Origin: an uncultured Pelagibacteraceae bacterium
GTDB taxonomy: Bacteria; Pseudomonadota; Alphaproteobacteria; Pelagibacterales; Pelagibacteraceae
DNA: 64,000 nucleotides
Assembly: GCA_902576045.1 (NCBI GenBank)
Contig: CACGTU010000003.1
Span: forward strand, 1 to 64,000
Direction: 5' to 3'
Shown here: piece by piece, positions 43,557 through 52,507 of the stretch
How positions within the stretch are numbered: the stretch's first letter is position 1
How the letters are laid out: each line of letters starts with the position of its first letter
Translations under genes and position numbers: made by a program
Notes under the pieces: generated by a model
Databases searched by the model: none
Told to the model about the DNA's origin: nothing
What the model saw: the letters and a program-made list of their open reading frames with translations, nothing else

Positions 43557-44482
43557 AAACTGGTCTAATTACTTCAGATACTTATCAAAATCATAATACT
43601 GGAGAAGGACATCCAGAAAAAATAGATCGTGTTACGGCTGTAATTGAATATTTTAAAAAATTAGATAACAAAAATCTTGTTTGGAAAAAACCGTCAAATT
43701 TCGAGCAGTCCATTTTAATTAAAACCCACACAAAAGATTATATTAAACAGGTTAACTTATCTTTTCCTCAGAGTGGTTTAAAATTTCTTGACGGTGATAC
43801 AGTTGTCTCTCCTGGTAGTAAAGATGCAACGAAAGATGCGGTAGGATCAATTATATCAGCAATTGAAGGTGTTGAAAAAAAAGAATTTAAAAACGCTTTT
43901 TGTTGCGTAAGACCTCCTGGACACCACGCTGAAAAAGAGAAAGCCATGGGATTTTGTATATTTAATAATGTTGCAGTTGGAGCAAATTATTTAATAGAGA
44001 AATACAAATATAAAAAAATTGCTATCATTGATTTTGATGTGCATCATGGAAATGGTACTCAAGATATTTTTTATAACGACAAAAATGTTTTATATATATC
44101 TACCCATCAGTATCCCTACTATCCAGGTTCTGGCTCTGAAAAAGAAAATGGAAAATACAATAATGTTCTTAATATTCCTTTAGAAGCGGGCACTACTGGG
44201 AATGAGTATCTTAATGCTTATGAAAAAGTTTTAGATAAAATAAAAGAATTTAAACCAGAATTTTTACTATTTTCAGCGGGTTTTGATGCGCATATTGATG
44301 ATCCACTTGCTCAGTTAAGATTAAGTTCAGAGGACTTTTATAAGATTACAAAAAGGACATTGGAAGTTTCAAAACCTTTTTGTAACGGAAATATTGTATC
44401 TATACTCGAAGGTGGATATGACCTTAGGGCCCTTCAAAAAAGTACTCAACGTCATGTAGATGCACTTATCGAATTTAATTGA
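43553..44482 (+). CDS. Histone deacetylase family (class II/AcuC-like) deacetylase
   Basis: 309 aa zinc amidohydrolase. Active-site parts are complete: RPPGHHAE (120-127, tandem His 124/125), GFCIFNNVAVGA, IDFDVHHGNGTQ (zinc ligands D162, H164), SAGFDAHIDDP (zinc ligand D245) and LEGGYD (Tyr289). Substrate in bacteria may be acetyl-lysine proteins, acetylpolyamines or other acetamides. It starts with GTG overlapping dapE, and a SET-domain gene follows after 32 bp. Enzyme class is sure; substrate is not known. Confidence 0.92.
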   Translation: MKTGLITSDTYQNHNTGEGHPEKIDRVTAVIEYFKKLDNKNLVWKKPSNFEQSILIKTHTKDYIKQVNLSFPQSGLKFLDGDTVVSPGSKDATKDAVGSIISAIEGVEKKEFKNAFCCVRPPGHHAEKEKAMGFCIFNNVAVGANYLIEKYKYKKIAIIDFDVHHGNGTQDIFYNDKNVLYISTHQYPYYPGSGSEKENGKYNNVLNIPLEAGTTGNEYLNAYEKVLDKIKEFKPEFLLFSAGFDAHIDDPLAQLRLSSEDFYKITKRTLEVSKPFCNGNIVSILEGGYDLRALQKSTQRHVDALIEFN

Positions 44483-44514
44483 TTAATTAATTCATATATC
44501 TAAATAGAAACTTA

Positions 44515-44988
44515 ATGAAATTGTACAAAATTAAAAAATCTGACATCGATAAAAAAGGTAAAGGTCTTTATGCATCAAAGAATATTAAAGCTGGAACAAA
44601 AATAATAGATTACATAGGAAAAATAGTTACCAATAAACAAATCGATGAGTCAGATAAATATGATAATTCAAAGCCCATTTATCTTTTCACTCTAAACAAG
44701 AGATATACTTTGGATGGAGACTTCTCTTGGAACATAGCGGGATTAATAAATCATTCATGTGAAAATAATTGTGAATATGAAGGGAAAGGTTTGAAAATAT
44801 GGGTTACCGCTATCAAAGATATTAAAAAAGGTGAAGAACTGACTTGTGATTATGGGTTCGGATATGACAAAGATTACAGGCAGTTTCCTTGTAAATGTAG
44901 ATCAAAAAGTTGTTGTGGTTACATAGTTAGAGCAGAGTCAAGGTGGAGAATAAATAAAAAATTTGCAATGAGTAATAAAAAAAGCTAA
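44515..44988 (+). CDS. SET-domain protein (lysine methyltransferase family)
   Basis: 157 aa, almost only a SET domain. The N-terminal GKGLYASKNIKAGTKIIDYIG (15-35) is followed by the SAM-binding motif LINHSCENNC (77-86), GEELTCDYGFGYD (106-118) with the catalytic Tyr, and a post-SET zinc motif CxCx4C (C126, C128, C133) with an extra C134. SET proteins methylate lysine side chains; bacterial substrates are mostly unknown. It follows an HDAC-family gene and overlaps the convergent truA by 4 bp. Confidence 0.92.
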   Translation: MKLYKIKKSDIDKKGKGLYASKNIKAGTKIIDYIGKIVTNKQIDESDKYDNSKPIYLFTLNKRYTLDGDFSWNIAGLINHSCENNCEYEGKGLKIWVTAIKDIKKGEELTCDYGFGYDKDYRQFPCKCRSKSCCGYIVRAESRWRINKKFAMSNKKS

Positions 44989-45725
44989 TAGCTAACCTTT
45001 TCTAAATAAAGCCCGTGTGCTGGGGCTAGTGGTGCACAATTTTTTCTATCTTTTGAATTAAAGACATCTTCAAATTTTTTTAAATTCCATTTATTTTCAG
45101 ATAAATATTTTAATGACCCTACCATTGATCTTACCTGACTTTTTAAAAAGGACTGGGATTTAATTCTAATTTTAATTTGTTTTTTTGATTTTAAAATTTG
45201 TATTTTTTTTATAGTTCTTATTGGACTTTTCGCACCACAGTTTGCTGCTCTGAAAGTAGAAAAATTGTGTGTTCCAACTAATTTTTTAGCACCTTTTTTC
45301 ATCATATTGAGATCTAATTTATTTCGGATATTCCATTCTCTATTATGATTTATTGTTGACGGAGATTGATCATTTCTAATTATATATAAGTAAGTTCTCT
45401 CTTTTGCAGAAAATCTTGAATGAAAATTATTCTTTTTTAATTTTATTTTAAGAATTGAAATACTTTTTTTATTTAAAAAAAAATTAAGGGATTTGACTAA
45501 TTTATTAATATCATTTATTTTATTTTGACAGTCAAAGTGGGCTGATTGTTCTATAGCATGAACACCCTTATCGGTTCTTCCAGATCCATGAAGTTTAATA
45601 TTTTCCTTTAATAGTTTTGAAATAAAATTTTGAATTGTTTTTTGAATTGAATTTCCCTTTTTCTGAGTTTGCCAACCAATATATGAAGTACCAACGTATT
45701 CTATGAGTATTTGATATCTATTCAT
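44985..45725 (-). CDS. truA: tRNA pseudouridine(38-40) synthase
   Basis: Modifies the anticodon stem of many tRNAs. The 246-aa protein has the catalytic Asp in LHGSGRTDKGVHAIEQSAHF (about 46-65), the N-terminal YVGTSYIGWQTQKKGNSIQ and the C-terminal FLKSQVRSMVGSL. Start overlaps the fmt stop by 8 bp in a def-fmt-truA operon, the usual alphaproteobacterial order. Confidence 0.95.
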   Translation of the reverse strand: MNRYQILIEYVGTSYIGWQTQKKGNSIQKTIQNFISKLLKENIKLHGSGRTDKGVHAIEQSAHFDCQNKINDINKLVKSLNFFLNKKSISILKIKLKKNNFHSRFSAKERTYLYIIRNDQSPSTINHNREWNIRNKLDLNMMKKGAKKLVGTHNFSTFRAANCGAKSPIRTIKKIQILKSKKQIKIRIKSQSFLKSQVRSMVGSLKYLSENKWNLKKFEDVFNSKDRKNCAPLAPAHGLYLEKVSY

Positions 45726-46638
45726 TTTTTAAGATGATCCCTTTTTTTAGTTTGCTACCAAAAAGAAAATCCCTAGTTTTTTGTGGCTTTTTCCCTTCTC
45801 TCTGAATTTCAGTTACTTTGATTGATTTATTGCCACAAGAAATCGTTAGTTCATCGTCAATTATTTCACCAGGTTTCATTGTAGTTTTTGATAAACTGGC
45901 TCTCAATATTTTGTGCCTCTCATTCTCGAAATTAAACCAAGCACCAGGTTGAGGATACAATCCATTTATCTTTGCCAAAATTTCATCAGCTCCATTATTC
46001 CAGTTTATTTTACCTTCGATTTTTTGAATTTTTTTTGCATATGTAGCCATTGAAGAGTCTTGTTCCTCAAAATTAGCTTTTTCTTGTAAAATATTTTCAA
46101 TATTAGTTAATATTTTTTCAGCAGCCAAATTTGAAAGCCTATCAGCCAAACTCTTAGCATTTTCGTTTTCCAATATATCTAATGGATATTTGTTACAAAC
46201 TGGACCCTCATCTAACTTTGGATTTATTTTCATAATACTTAAGCCTGTAATTTTATCCATATTGATTAACGATCTTTGTATGGGTGCTGCTCCTCTCCAC
46301 TTTGGCAGCAGAGATGCATGAATATTTATAAAACCATTTTTGCTTAAACTTAAAATATCCTTTGAAAGAATTTGTCCATAAGCAACTACAATTGCTAAAT
46401 CCAAATTTAAAGATTTTATGTAATCTATTTCTTTTTCAATATTTTCAGGTGTTTTTATTTCAATGCCTAATTCTTCAGATAATAAATGTATAGGAGATTT
46501 ATTTAATTTATGTCCTCTATTTGACTTTCTTGGAGGTTGACTGAATACACAAGATATTTTGTAATTACTTTGATGGATAGATTTTAAGATAGAAACTGCA
46601 AAATTAGGTGTCCCTAAAAAAGCTATTTTTTTATCCAT
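45718..46638 (-). CDS. fmt: Methionyl-tRNA formyltransferase
   Basis: Formylates initiator Met-tRNA. The 306-aa protein carries the N-terminal IAFLGTPNFAVSIL, AYGQILSKDIL, the active-site NIHASLLPKWRGAAPIQRSL (Asn, His, about 105-124) and LDEGPV with the catalytic Asp. A C-terminal OB domain follows. Lies 3 bp downstream of def. Confidence 0.96.
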   Translation of the reverse strand: MDKKIAFLGTPNFAVSILKSIHQSNYKISCVFSQPPRKSNRGHKLNKSPIHLLSEELGIEIKTPENIEKEIDYIKSLNLDLAIVVAYGQILSKDILSLSKNGFINIHASLLPKWRGAAPIQRSLINMDKITGLSIMKINPKLDEGPVCNKYPLDILENENAKSLADRLSNLAAEKILTNIENILQEKANFEEQDSSMATYAKKIQKIEGKINWNNGADEILAKINGLYPQPGAWFNFENERHKILRASLSKTTMKPGEIIDDELTISCGNKSIKVTEIQREGKKPQKTRDFLFGSKLKKGIILKNE

Positions 46639-46641
46639 TTA

Positions 46642-47166
46642 TCAAACAATAATTCTATCGGGCTTCTCTTTTTGTTTTGAAAGCTTTTTGATAATCATTG
46701 TTTTTTTTAATTTTGATAAATAATCTATAAATAGTATTCCCTCTAAATGATCCATTTCATGTTGGATACATGTTGCCAACAAACCCTCAGCATTCAAAAC
46801 TTTTTTTTTACCGTTATAATCTAAATATTCAACATCACATTTTTTTGGGCGATCAATTTCTGCAAAATAATTTGGAACTGATAAGCAACCTTCTTCATAT
46901 GTTGAAAGTTCAGTATTTTTATTTTTGATAACTGGATTTACAAAGTACAAAGGATTTTTTTTTTCTTCACCTTTAGAAATATCCATTACAATAATCCTCT
47001 TTGGTATACCTATTTGAATTGCGGCTAACCCTATTCCATTTGCAGCATACATTGTGTCTAACATATCATCCATCAATTTCTGTTCATCTCTACCAACCGA
47101 AATTACATCTTTGGATTTTTGCCTTAATATTTTATTAGGTTCTGTGATTATCGTTTTAATTGACAT
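46642..47166 (-). CDS. def: Peptide deformylase
   Basis: Removes the N-formyl group from new proteins. The 174-aa metalloenzyme has all three motifs: GIGLAAIQIG (motif 1, 45-54), EEGCLSVPNY (motif 2, Cys ligand) and CIQHEMDHLEGILF (motif 3, HExxH). First gene of def-fmt-truA. Confidence 0.96.
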   Translation of the reverse strand: MSIKTIITEPNKILRQKSKDVISVGRDEQKLMDDMLDTMYAANGIGLAAIQIGIPKRIIVMDISKGEEKKNPLYFVNPVIKNKNTELSTYEEGCLSVPNYFAEIDRPKKCDVEYLDYNGKKKVLNAEGLLATCIQHEMDHLEGILFIDYLSKLKKTMIIKKLSKQKEKPDRIIV

Positions 47167-47186
47167 AACTAATTTTATAACAAATT

Positions 47187-48924
47187 TTAGACTTTTAAAG
47201 GCAGAACTTTTAGTAAAATTTCATTCCTCAAATCTACCAGTTTTAATTCATTCAAGATACTAACAATGTAATCTACAGATTCTATGCCAAGATCTTCTAA
47301 ATTATCTTCTCCAATAATTTCAGAAATTTTTAAAAGTACCAATCCAGTTTCTCCATTTACAATCATGGTATTTATTTCTGACGGTAAATTGTAATTGTAA
47401 TCATACAACTTTTGATATTTTCTCAATATTTGAACTCCGTCTGATTTTAGTGATTCTACTACAATTATATCCTTTAGAGAAAAAACATATTTTTTGTTTT
47501 TTTTTATTTTTTTGAGTAAATCATTAGTCTCTTTTTCTACCTGTGGAAGACTAGTTTTATTTTGAAAATAGTTCAAAACTTTTGATTGATGAAAAACTTT
47601 ATTATTCAATTTAATTTTTAGCTCTGCAAGTTTCTCTGGCTCCTTATTTTTCATAAAAAAAGTTGTGTAATTTGAGGGTATTTCATCCTCTGGGATATTT
47701 TTAAGAAGACTTGCAAGTTTTTCATCAAAAGCATTAGGTAGATTTGATTGATCAAATGATTTTTTTAGTAAAGAAAGCAAATTTAATTTCTTTGGGATTT
47801 CGCTGGTCAATAATAATCTTTGATATAATAATGCTCTTGCTTCGTAATCTTCTAGCAGTTTATATGCATTTCTGTAATTTAGTAGTTGATTGATATCAAA
47901 TTGAAATCTCATATATAATTTAAACAAATCTTCTTCTTTATAAACTTCATCATTAGTTGCTATCTCAATTAATTTAATTTGTTCTTCATTTTCTATATCA
48001 ACAAATTCCATATTTTTGAGTAAATTGGATGTCGCTAAATAGTTCCATATAAATTTAGGAGTTTCAATTTTGGGTTCATATTCAAAATCCTTAATAGTTT
48101 TGTGGGATAAATGGAAATAAAGAATATTTTTTTCTGAAAGTTCTTCACTTGATTTTTTATAACCCATTAAAATATTAAATTTATTTACGAAAAATTTATC
48201 TAGATCTCCAAGCTCAGTTTTAAGATCGAATAATAATTGTGCTTCGTCTCTCCTATCTTGATGTATTAAACAATATATTTTAAAATTTGTGAGGTAATCA
48301 CTAGAAATTAAATTTGTTATCTCAAATATTTCACATGATTTATCTAACTGAGAGTTCGACAAATAATGGTCCGTATAAAATTTAATTAATTTTTCACCCT
48401 CAATTAAATTTGGGTTTTTAATAAGAAATTCTTTTATTAAATCGAAATTTTCTTTTTTAATTAAATAATCAAACTTAAAGTCCAAAAATTCTTTTGAGGA
48501 AATATTTGTATTTGGAATGTAAGAGTTTGTTAATAATGCAATATCAAGAATCTTTTCTGAAAACTTTGACAAATCCTTTGACGTCAAATTTTTTAAAGTG
48601 CTTTTGATATCTTCTCCATTGCTATTTGACCACATATCTATTGATAGTCCATTTTCTTCAGGATCATATAAACCAGCTAGTTTAATGTCTGATACACTTA
48701 AGGAGTTGTTTACTAATATTTTTTCGTTTTGTTGTTCAATTTTTATTCCTTGAATAACGTCAGTGCTATCTTCATTTTTATTTTGAATTATAGATTGATC
48801 TTCAGGGATTTCTTTTTTTTTCAATATTCCAAATATCTACTGGCTCATTGGCTTTTATATTATTTATTGGATTACAAACTAAAAATACAAAAAAGAAACT
48901 ACTTAATTGTTTTAAAATTTTCAT
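47187..48924 (-). CDS. Periplasmic helical-repeat protein of unknown function, frame broken at an A run
   Basis: The uninterrupted frame from 48824 to 47187 (545 aa, TTG start) has no signal peptide. Upstream, in another frame, an ATG at 48924 encodes a signal peptide MKILKQLSSFFFVFLV followed by CNPINNIKA and then NEPVDIWNIE, which leads straight into a nine-A run (48813-48821). Removing one A joins it in frame to EIPEDQS and gives 578 aa with cleavage probably after IKA. The body is mostly charged helices resembling solenoid or TPR-like repeats, with no enzyme motif. I do not recognise it outside SAR11-like genomes. Its ATG overlaps the end of the 61-aa membrane protein gene. Confidence 0.75.
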
Positions 48925-49084
48925 TAGGTATTACTTTTTCAATTTTTTTATTTGGTGCTGGAAAATCAACTTTAGCAACAAAAACAACTCCAATAAAAAG
49001 AACAATAACTACTAAAATAAGTTTAATTAAAAATTTACCTATAGCAAATATTCCACCTGTGCTTGTTTTTTTTGTGAATTGCAT
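48899..49084 (-). CDS. Small single-pass membrane protein, 61 aa
   Basis: 61 aa with a Thr/Ser/Gly-rich start (MQFTKKTSTGGIFAIGKF), one strong membrane helix (about 19-40) and a basic periplasmic or cytoplasmic tail. Function unknown. Its last codons overlap the signal-peptide start of the large periplasmic protein gene in the pattern CCTAATGAAA, which suggests the two are translated together. It diverges from aroK. Confidence 0.62.
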   Translation of the reverse strand: MQFTKKTSTGGIFAIGKFLIKLILVVIVLFIGVVFVAKVDFPAPNKKIEKVIPNENFKTIK

Positions 49085-49140
49085 ATAGTTTAAGTAATTT
49101 CAAAATAAGACATATTTGTGTTTTTTCAATATAGAAACCT

Positions 49141-49653
49141 ATGAAATCAAAAAAAAACATCGTTTTAGTCGGTATGATGGGAGCTGGAAAATCCTCAATT
49201 GGAAAATTATTATCCAAGAAAATTGGATTTGATTTTGTTGATATCGATAAATTAATAGAAGAAAAAGAAGATAAAACTATTGTAGAAATATTTAGAATAA
49301 ATGGTGAGAAATATTTTAGAGATTTAGAGGAAAAGATTTCAATAGAAAAATTAAAAAATACTAATCAAGTGATTGCCTTAGGTGGAGGTGCATATTTAAA
49401 TAGAAATATCAGAAAACAAACTTTAGCTAAATCAAATAGTTTTTGGTTAAACTGGAACTCATCTACACTAATAAAAAGAATTAAAGATAACAAAAAAAGA
49501 CCATTAGTTTTAAATTTAAAAATAAATGAGATAAAGAAATTGATAGATGAAAGATCAAAAATATATATTTCGTCTGATTATAAAATTAATTGTGATAAGC
49601 TTGATAAATTTGAAATTGTAAAAAAAATAAAAGATATATATGAAGGCTCATAA
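49141..49653 (+). CDS. aroK: Shikimate kinase
   Basis: Fifth step of the shikimate pathway, 170 aa. P-loop VGMMGAGKSSIGKLL (10-24), FVDIDKLIEE (shikimate Asp), the FRDLEEK site and the GGGAYL loop (about 81-86) are intact. Overlaps aroB by 14 bp, the usual aroK-aroB operon. Confidence 0.96.
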   Translation: MKSKKNIVLVGMMGAGKSSIGKLLSKKIGFDFVDIDKLIEEKEDKTIVEIFRINGEKYFRDLEEKISIEKLKNTNQVIALGGGAYLNRNIRKQTLAKSNSFWLNWNSSTLIKRIKDNKKRPLVLNLKINEIKKLIDERSKIYISSDYKINCDKLDKFEIVKKIKDIYEGS

Positions 49654-50746
49654 TTTAAGTATTAATACTAAAACAAAAAAATATTCTATTTTTATTGGTT
49701 CAAATTTAATCTCAAATATAAACAGAATTTTTACATTACAAAAATTATCATTTTCTAAAATTTTAATTGTAGTGGACAAGAATGTTCCTTTTAAATTTAA
49801 AAAAAAATTAATCAGTAATCTAAAAACTGACCTGAAAAAGATTCATGTATTTAACCCTAGTGAAAAGAACAAAAGTCAAAAAACTGTTGAAATTATTCAA
49901 AATATTCTTTTTAAGAATAGATTTAATAGAGATGATTGTTTAATTGCATTTGGAGGAGGTATCACTGGAGATGTTGCTGCATATTCTGCAAGCACATATA
50001 AAAGAGGTATTAAATTTGTTAACATTCCCACAACTCTGTTGGCTCAAGTAGATTCCTCTGTAGGTGGGAAAACAGGTATCAATAATTCATATGGCAAAAA
50101 TCTAATTGGAAGTTTCTATCAACCTGACGCTGTGGTATCAGATATAAATTTACTAAAATCATTAAATACTAGGGAAATTATTTGTGGATATGCTGAAATA
50201 TTAAAAAGTAGCCTATTAGAGAGCTATCAAAGTTTTAACTACTTAGACAAAAATATTAAGGATATTTTAAAGCTTAAAGAGCCATTTATAAACAAAGCTA
50301 TTCTCAAGAGTTGTAATTTGAAAAAAAAAATAGTTCAAAAGGATGAAACAGAGAAAAATTTAAGAAAAGTTTTAAATCTAGGACATACATTTGCACATGC
50401 TTATGAAAGTTGTTTAGGATTCTCAAAAAAACTAAATCATGGTGAGGCAGTTATAATTGGAATTAAGAATTCAATCGAATTTAGTAAAAAGCAAAATTTG
50501 ATAAATATCAAATCTTATAAGTCCATTAAAAATCATATAAATAAAATACCATTAAATAAAAATTTTAAATCATTATTTAAGAAAAAAGATATAAATAAAA
50601 TCATATCCTTTATGAAATCTGACAAAAAAAATAGTTCAAAAAAAATTAATTTAATACTATTTAAAAATTTTGGGAAAATAAAAACCGATTTTCAAATCAC
50701 TGAATTTTCTTTAAAAAAATTTTTAAATTCTCAGCTAAGTAATTAA
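49640..50746 (+). CDS. aroB: 3-dehydroquinate synthase
   Basis: Second step of the shikimate pathway, NAD and zinc dependent. The 368-aa protein has LIAFGGGITGDVAAYSAS (about 96-113), IPTTLLAQVDSSVGGKTGIN (about 128-147) and the zinc ligands in LNLGHTFAHAYE and LNHGEAV. It overlaps the convergent bolA gene by 12 bp. Confidence 0.96.
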   Translation: MKAHNLSINTKTKKYSIFIGSNLISNINRIFTLQKLSFSKILIVVDKNVPFKFKKKLISNLKTDLKKIHVFNPSEKNKSQKTVEIIQNILFKNRFNRDDCLIAFGGGITGDVAAYSASTYKRGIKFVNIPTTLLAQVDSSVGGKTGINNSYGKNLIGSFYQPDAVVSDINLLKSLNTREIICGYAEILKSSLLESYQSFNYLDKNIKDILKLKEPFINKAILKSCNLKKKIVQKDETEKNLRKVLNLGHTFAHAYESCLGFSKKLNHGEAVIIGIKNSIEFSKKQNLINIKSYKSIKNHINKIPLNKNFKSLFKKKDINKIISFMKSDKKNSSKKINLILFKNFGKIKTDFQITEFSLKKFLNSQLSN

Positions 50747-50995
50747 AATCTGTAACGAATGTATATATTCTCTCATTTCATTCTCTAATATTTTAAAAAT
50801 TAGTCTATTAGATTGCACTTTATTCATTTTTTTTAGTTTTTCTGACTTAATTTTTAATTTTATATGAAATTTTTTAGGATCATTATTTTTATGATTTTTA
50901 TGTAAAAAGGATTTATCTTCTAGATAAATTTCTTCGACTGATTGATTTTCTTGGATTTTTTTTTTTACTATTTCTGAAAGTTGATTAATATCCAT
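50735..50995 (-). CDS. BolA-like protein
   Basis: 86 aa. A small alpha-beta fold with KKFHIKLKIKSEKLKKMNKV, the family-conserved strand-loop-helix, and a C-terminal helix ending in YIHSLQILI, where HSL is characteristic of BolA proteins. These bind monothiol glutaredoxins with an iron-sulfur cluster or act on transcription. It diverges from the J-protein/cobS/cobT group, an arrangement shared with other alphaproteobacteria. Confidence 0.84.
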   Translation of the reverse strand: MDINQLSEIVKKKIQENQSVEEIYLEDKSFLHKNHKNNDPKKFHIKLKIKSEKLKKMNKVQSNRLIFKILENEMREYIHSLQILIT

Positions 50996-51015
50996 TTAAA
51001 TAAATATTATACTAC

Positions 51016-51543
51016 ATGAAAAATATCTGTGATTGGAACAATTGTTTTGAGGAAGGGTTGTATAAAGCACCCAAAGAAAGAGATAATAGTAAAAATTTTA
51101 GATTACTATGTTTAGAACATGTAAAAGAATTCAATAAAAATTGGAATTATTTCTCTGGTATGAATGATCAGCAGATAATGGATTTTTTGAGATCAGATTT
51201 AACCTGGCACAAACCGACGCAGAGATTTAGTTCATCAGATAATTTTTTTAAAGTTTTATGGAATAACGCACTAAAAGATGAAATGGATAAAATGAAATTT
51301 GATAATGAATTTAACCATATGAACAAATTTAAGTTTAATAGTAATGATATTAAAGCATTTGGAATACTTGGAGTATCGGTAGGACTAAAATGGGAAAAAA
51401 TTCAGGAAAAATTTAAAAAACTTGTTAAAAAATTTCACCCTGATATGAATTCTGGAAATAAAAAATTTGAAGATAAACTTAAAGTAATAACTTTAGCTTA
51501 TACTCAACTTAAAAATACTTATAAGGATAGAATTGACACCTAA
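51016..51543 (+). CDS. J-domain (DnaJ-like) protein
   Basis: 175 aa with a C-terminal J domain; KFKKLVKKFHPDMNSG (about 133-148) holds the HPD motif that stimulates DnaK. The N-terminal half is not a standard DnaJ part and has CDWNNC (C5, C10) and RLLCLEHV, possibly a small metal site. In alphaproteobacteria this type precedes cobS-cobT. It may present CobS/CobT or their target to DnaK. Overlaps cobS by 11 bp. Confidence 0.87.
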   Translation: MKNICDWNNCFEEGLYKAPKERDNSKNFRLLCLEHVKEFNKNWNYFSGMNDQQIMDFLRSDLTWHKPTQRFSSSDNFFKVLWNNALKDEMDKMKFDNEFNHMNKFKFNSNDIKAFGILGVSVGLKWEKIQEKFKKLVKKFHPDMNSGNKKFEDKLKVITLAYTQLKNTYKDRIDT

Positions 51544-52507
51544 TATTGAGAAAACTCCAGACATAAAATTATCAGTTAACCAAACTTTTGGTTTTGAAAG
51601 CGATATGGAAGTTGATGCATTTTCTGAAAAGTCAGAATATGTGCCTGAAATAGATAAAAGCTATAAATTTGATAAAGAAACAACTTTAGCAGTCTTAAGC
51701 GGTTTTGCTTTTAATAAAAGAGTTTTGGTTCAAGGCTATCATGGTACTGGAAAATCCACACATATTGAGCAAATAGCTGCGAGATTAAATTGGCCATGTA
51801 TTAGAATTAATTTAGATAGTCATGTTAGTAGGATAGATTTAATTGGTAAAGATTCAATTGTAATTAAAGATGGGAAGCAAGTCACAGAGTTTAAAGAAGG
51901 TATCCTTCCTTGGTCTATTCAAAATCCAGTTGCTCTTGTTTTTGATGAGTATGATGCTGGTAGACCAGATGTAATGTTTGTAATTCAAAGAGTGTTAGAA
52001 GCAGAAGGTAATTTTACATTATTAGATAAAAATAAAGTAATAAAGCAAAATAAATTTTTTAGATTATTTGCAACATCAAATACTGTTGGTTTGGGCGATA
52101 CAACTGGATTATATCATGGAACACAACAGATAAATCAAGGCCAAATGGATAGATGGAATATAGTTACCACACTAAACTATCTAGGTTTAGAGAAGGAAAT
52201 GGAAATCATTTTAAGCAAAAACAAAAATCTTAATAATGCTAAAGGTAAAGAAAAAGTCTCTAATATGATTAAAGTAGCAACACTTACGAGAAAAGGTTTT
52301 ATGGCTGGTGATATTTCAACTGTTATGAGCCCACGTACTGTTTTGCATTGGGCAGAAAATTCAGAAATATTTAAAGACACTGGATATGCATTTAGGCTTA
52401 CATTTTTAAATAAATGTGATGATGTAGAAAAAAATATTATTGCTGAATACTATCAAAGATGTTTTGGAGAAGATTTACCCGAGTCCATGATAAATGTTCA
52501 AGTTTAA
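51533..52507 (+). CDS. cobS: CobS-type AAA+ ATPase (cobaltochelatase subunit family)
   Basis: 324-aa MoxR-like AAA+ ATPase. Walker A is GYHGTGKSTHIEQ (about 68-80), Walker B ALVFDEYDAGRPD (about 133-145), with sensor residues in LFATSNTVGLGD. In aerobic cobalamin synthesis CobS and CobT drive cobalt insertion by CobN. No cobN or other corrin gene is in view, and SAR11 cells are generally regarded as not making B12 de novo, so another chelation or remodelling job is likely. Starts with TTG. Confidence 0.88.
   Translation: MTPNIEKTPDIKLSVNQTFGFESDMEVDAFSEKSEYVPEIDKSYKFDKETTLAVLSGFAFNKRVLVQGYHGTGKSTHIEQIAARLNWPCIRINLDSHVSRIDLIGKDSIVIKDGKQVTEFKEGILPWSIQNPVALVFDEYDAGRPDVMFVIQRVLEAEGNFTLLDKNKVIKQNKFFRLFATSNTVGLGDTTGLYHGTQQINQGQMDRWNIVTTLNYLGLEKEMEIILSKNKNLNNAKGKEKVSNMIKVATLTRKGFMAGDISTVMSPRTVLHWAENSEIFKDTGYAFRLTFLNKCDDVEKNIIAEYYQRCFGEDLPESMINVQV

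Noticed and set aside
49035..49217. 60-aa minus-strand frame opposite the start of aroK
   Set aside because: Overlaps the aroK P-loop in antisense and the 61-aa membrane protein in another frame.
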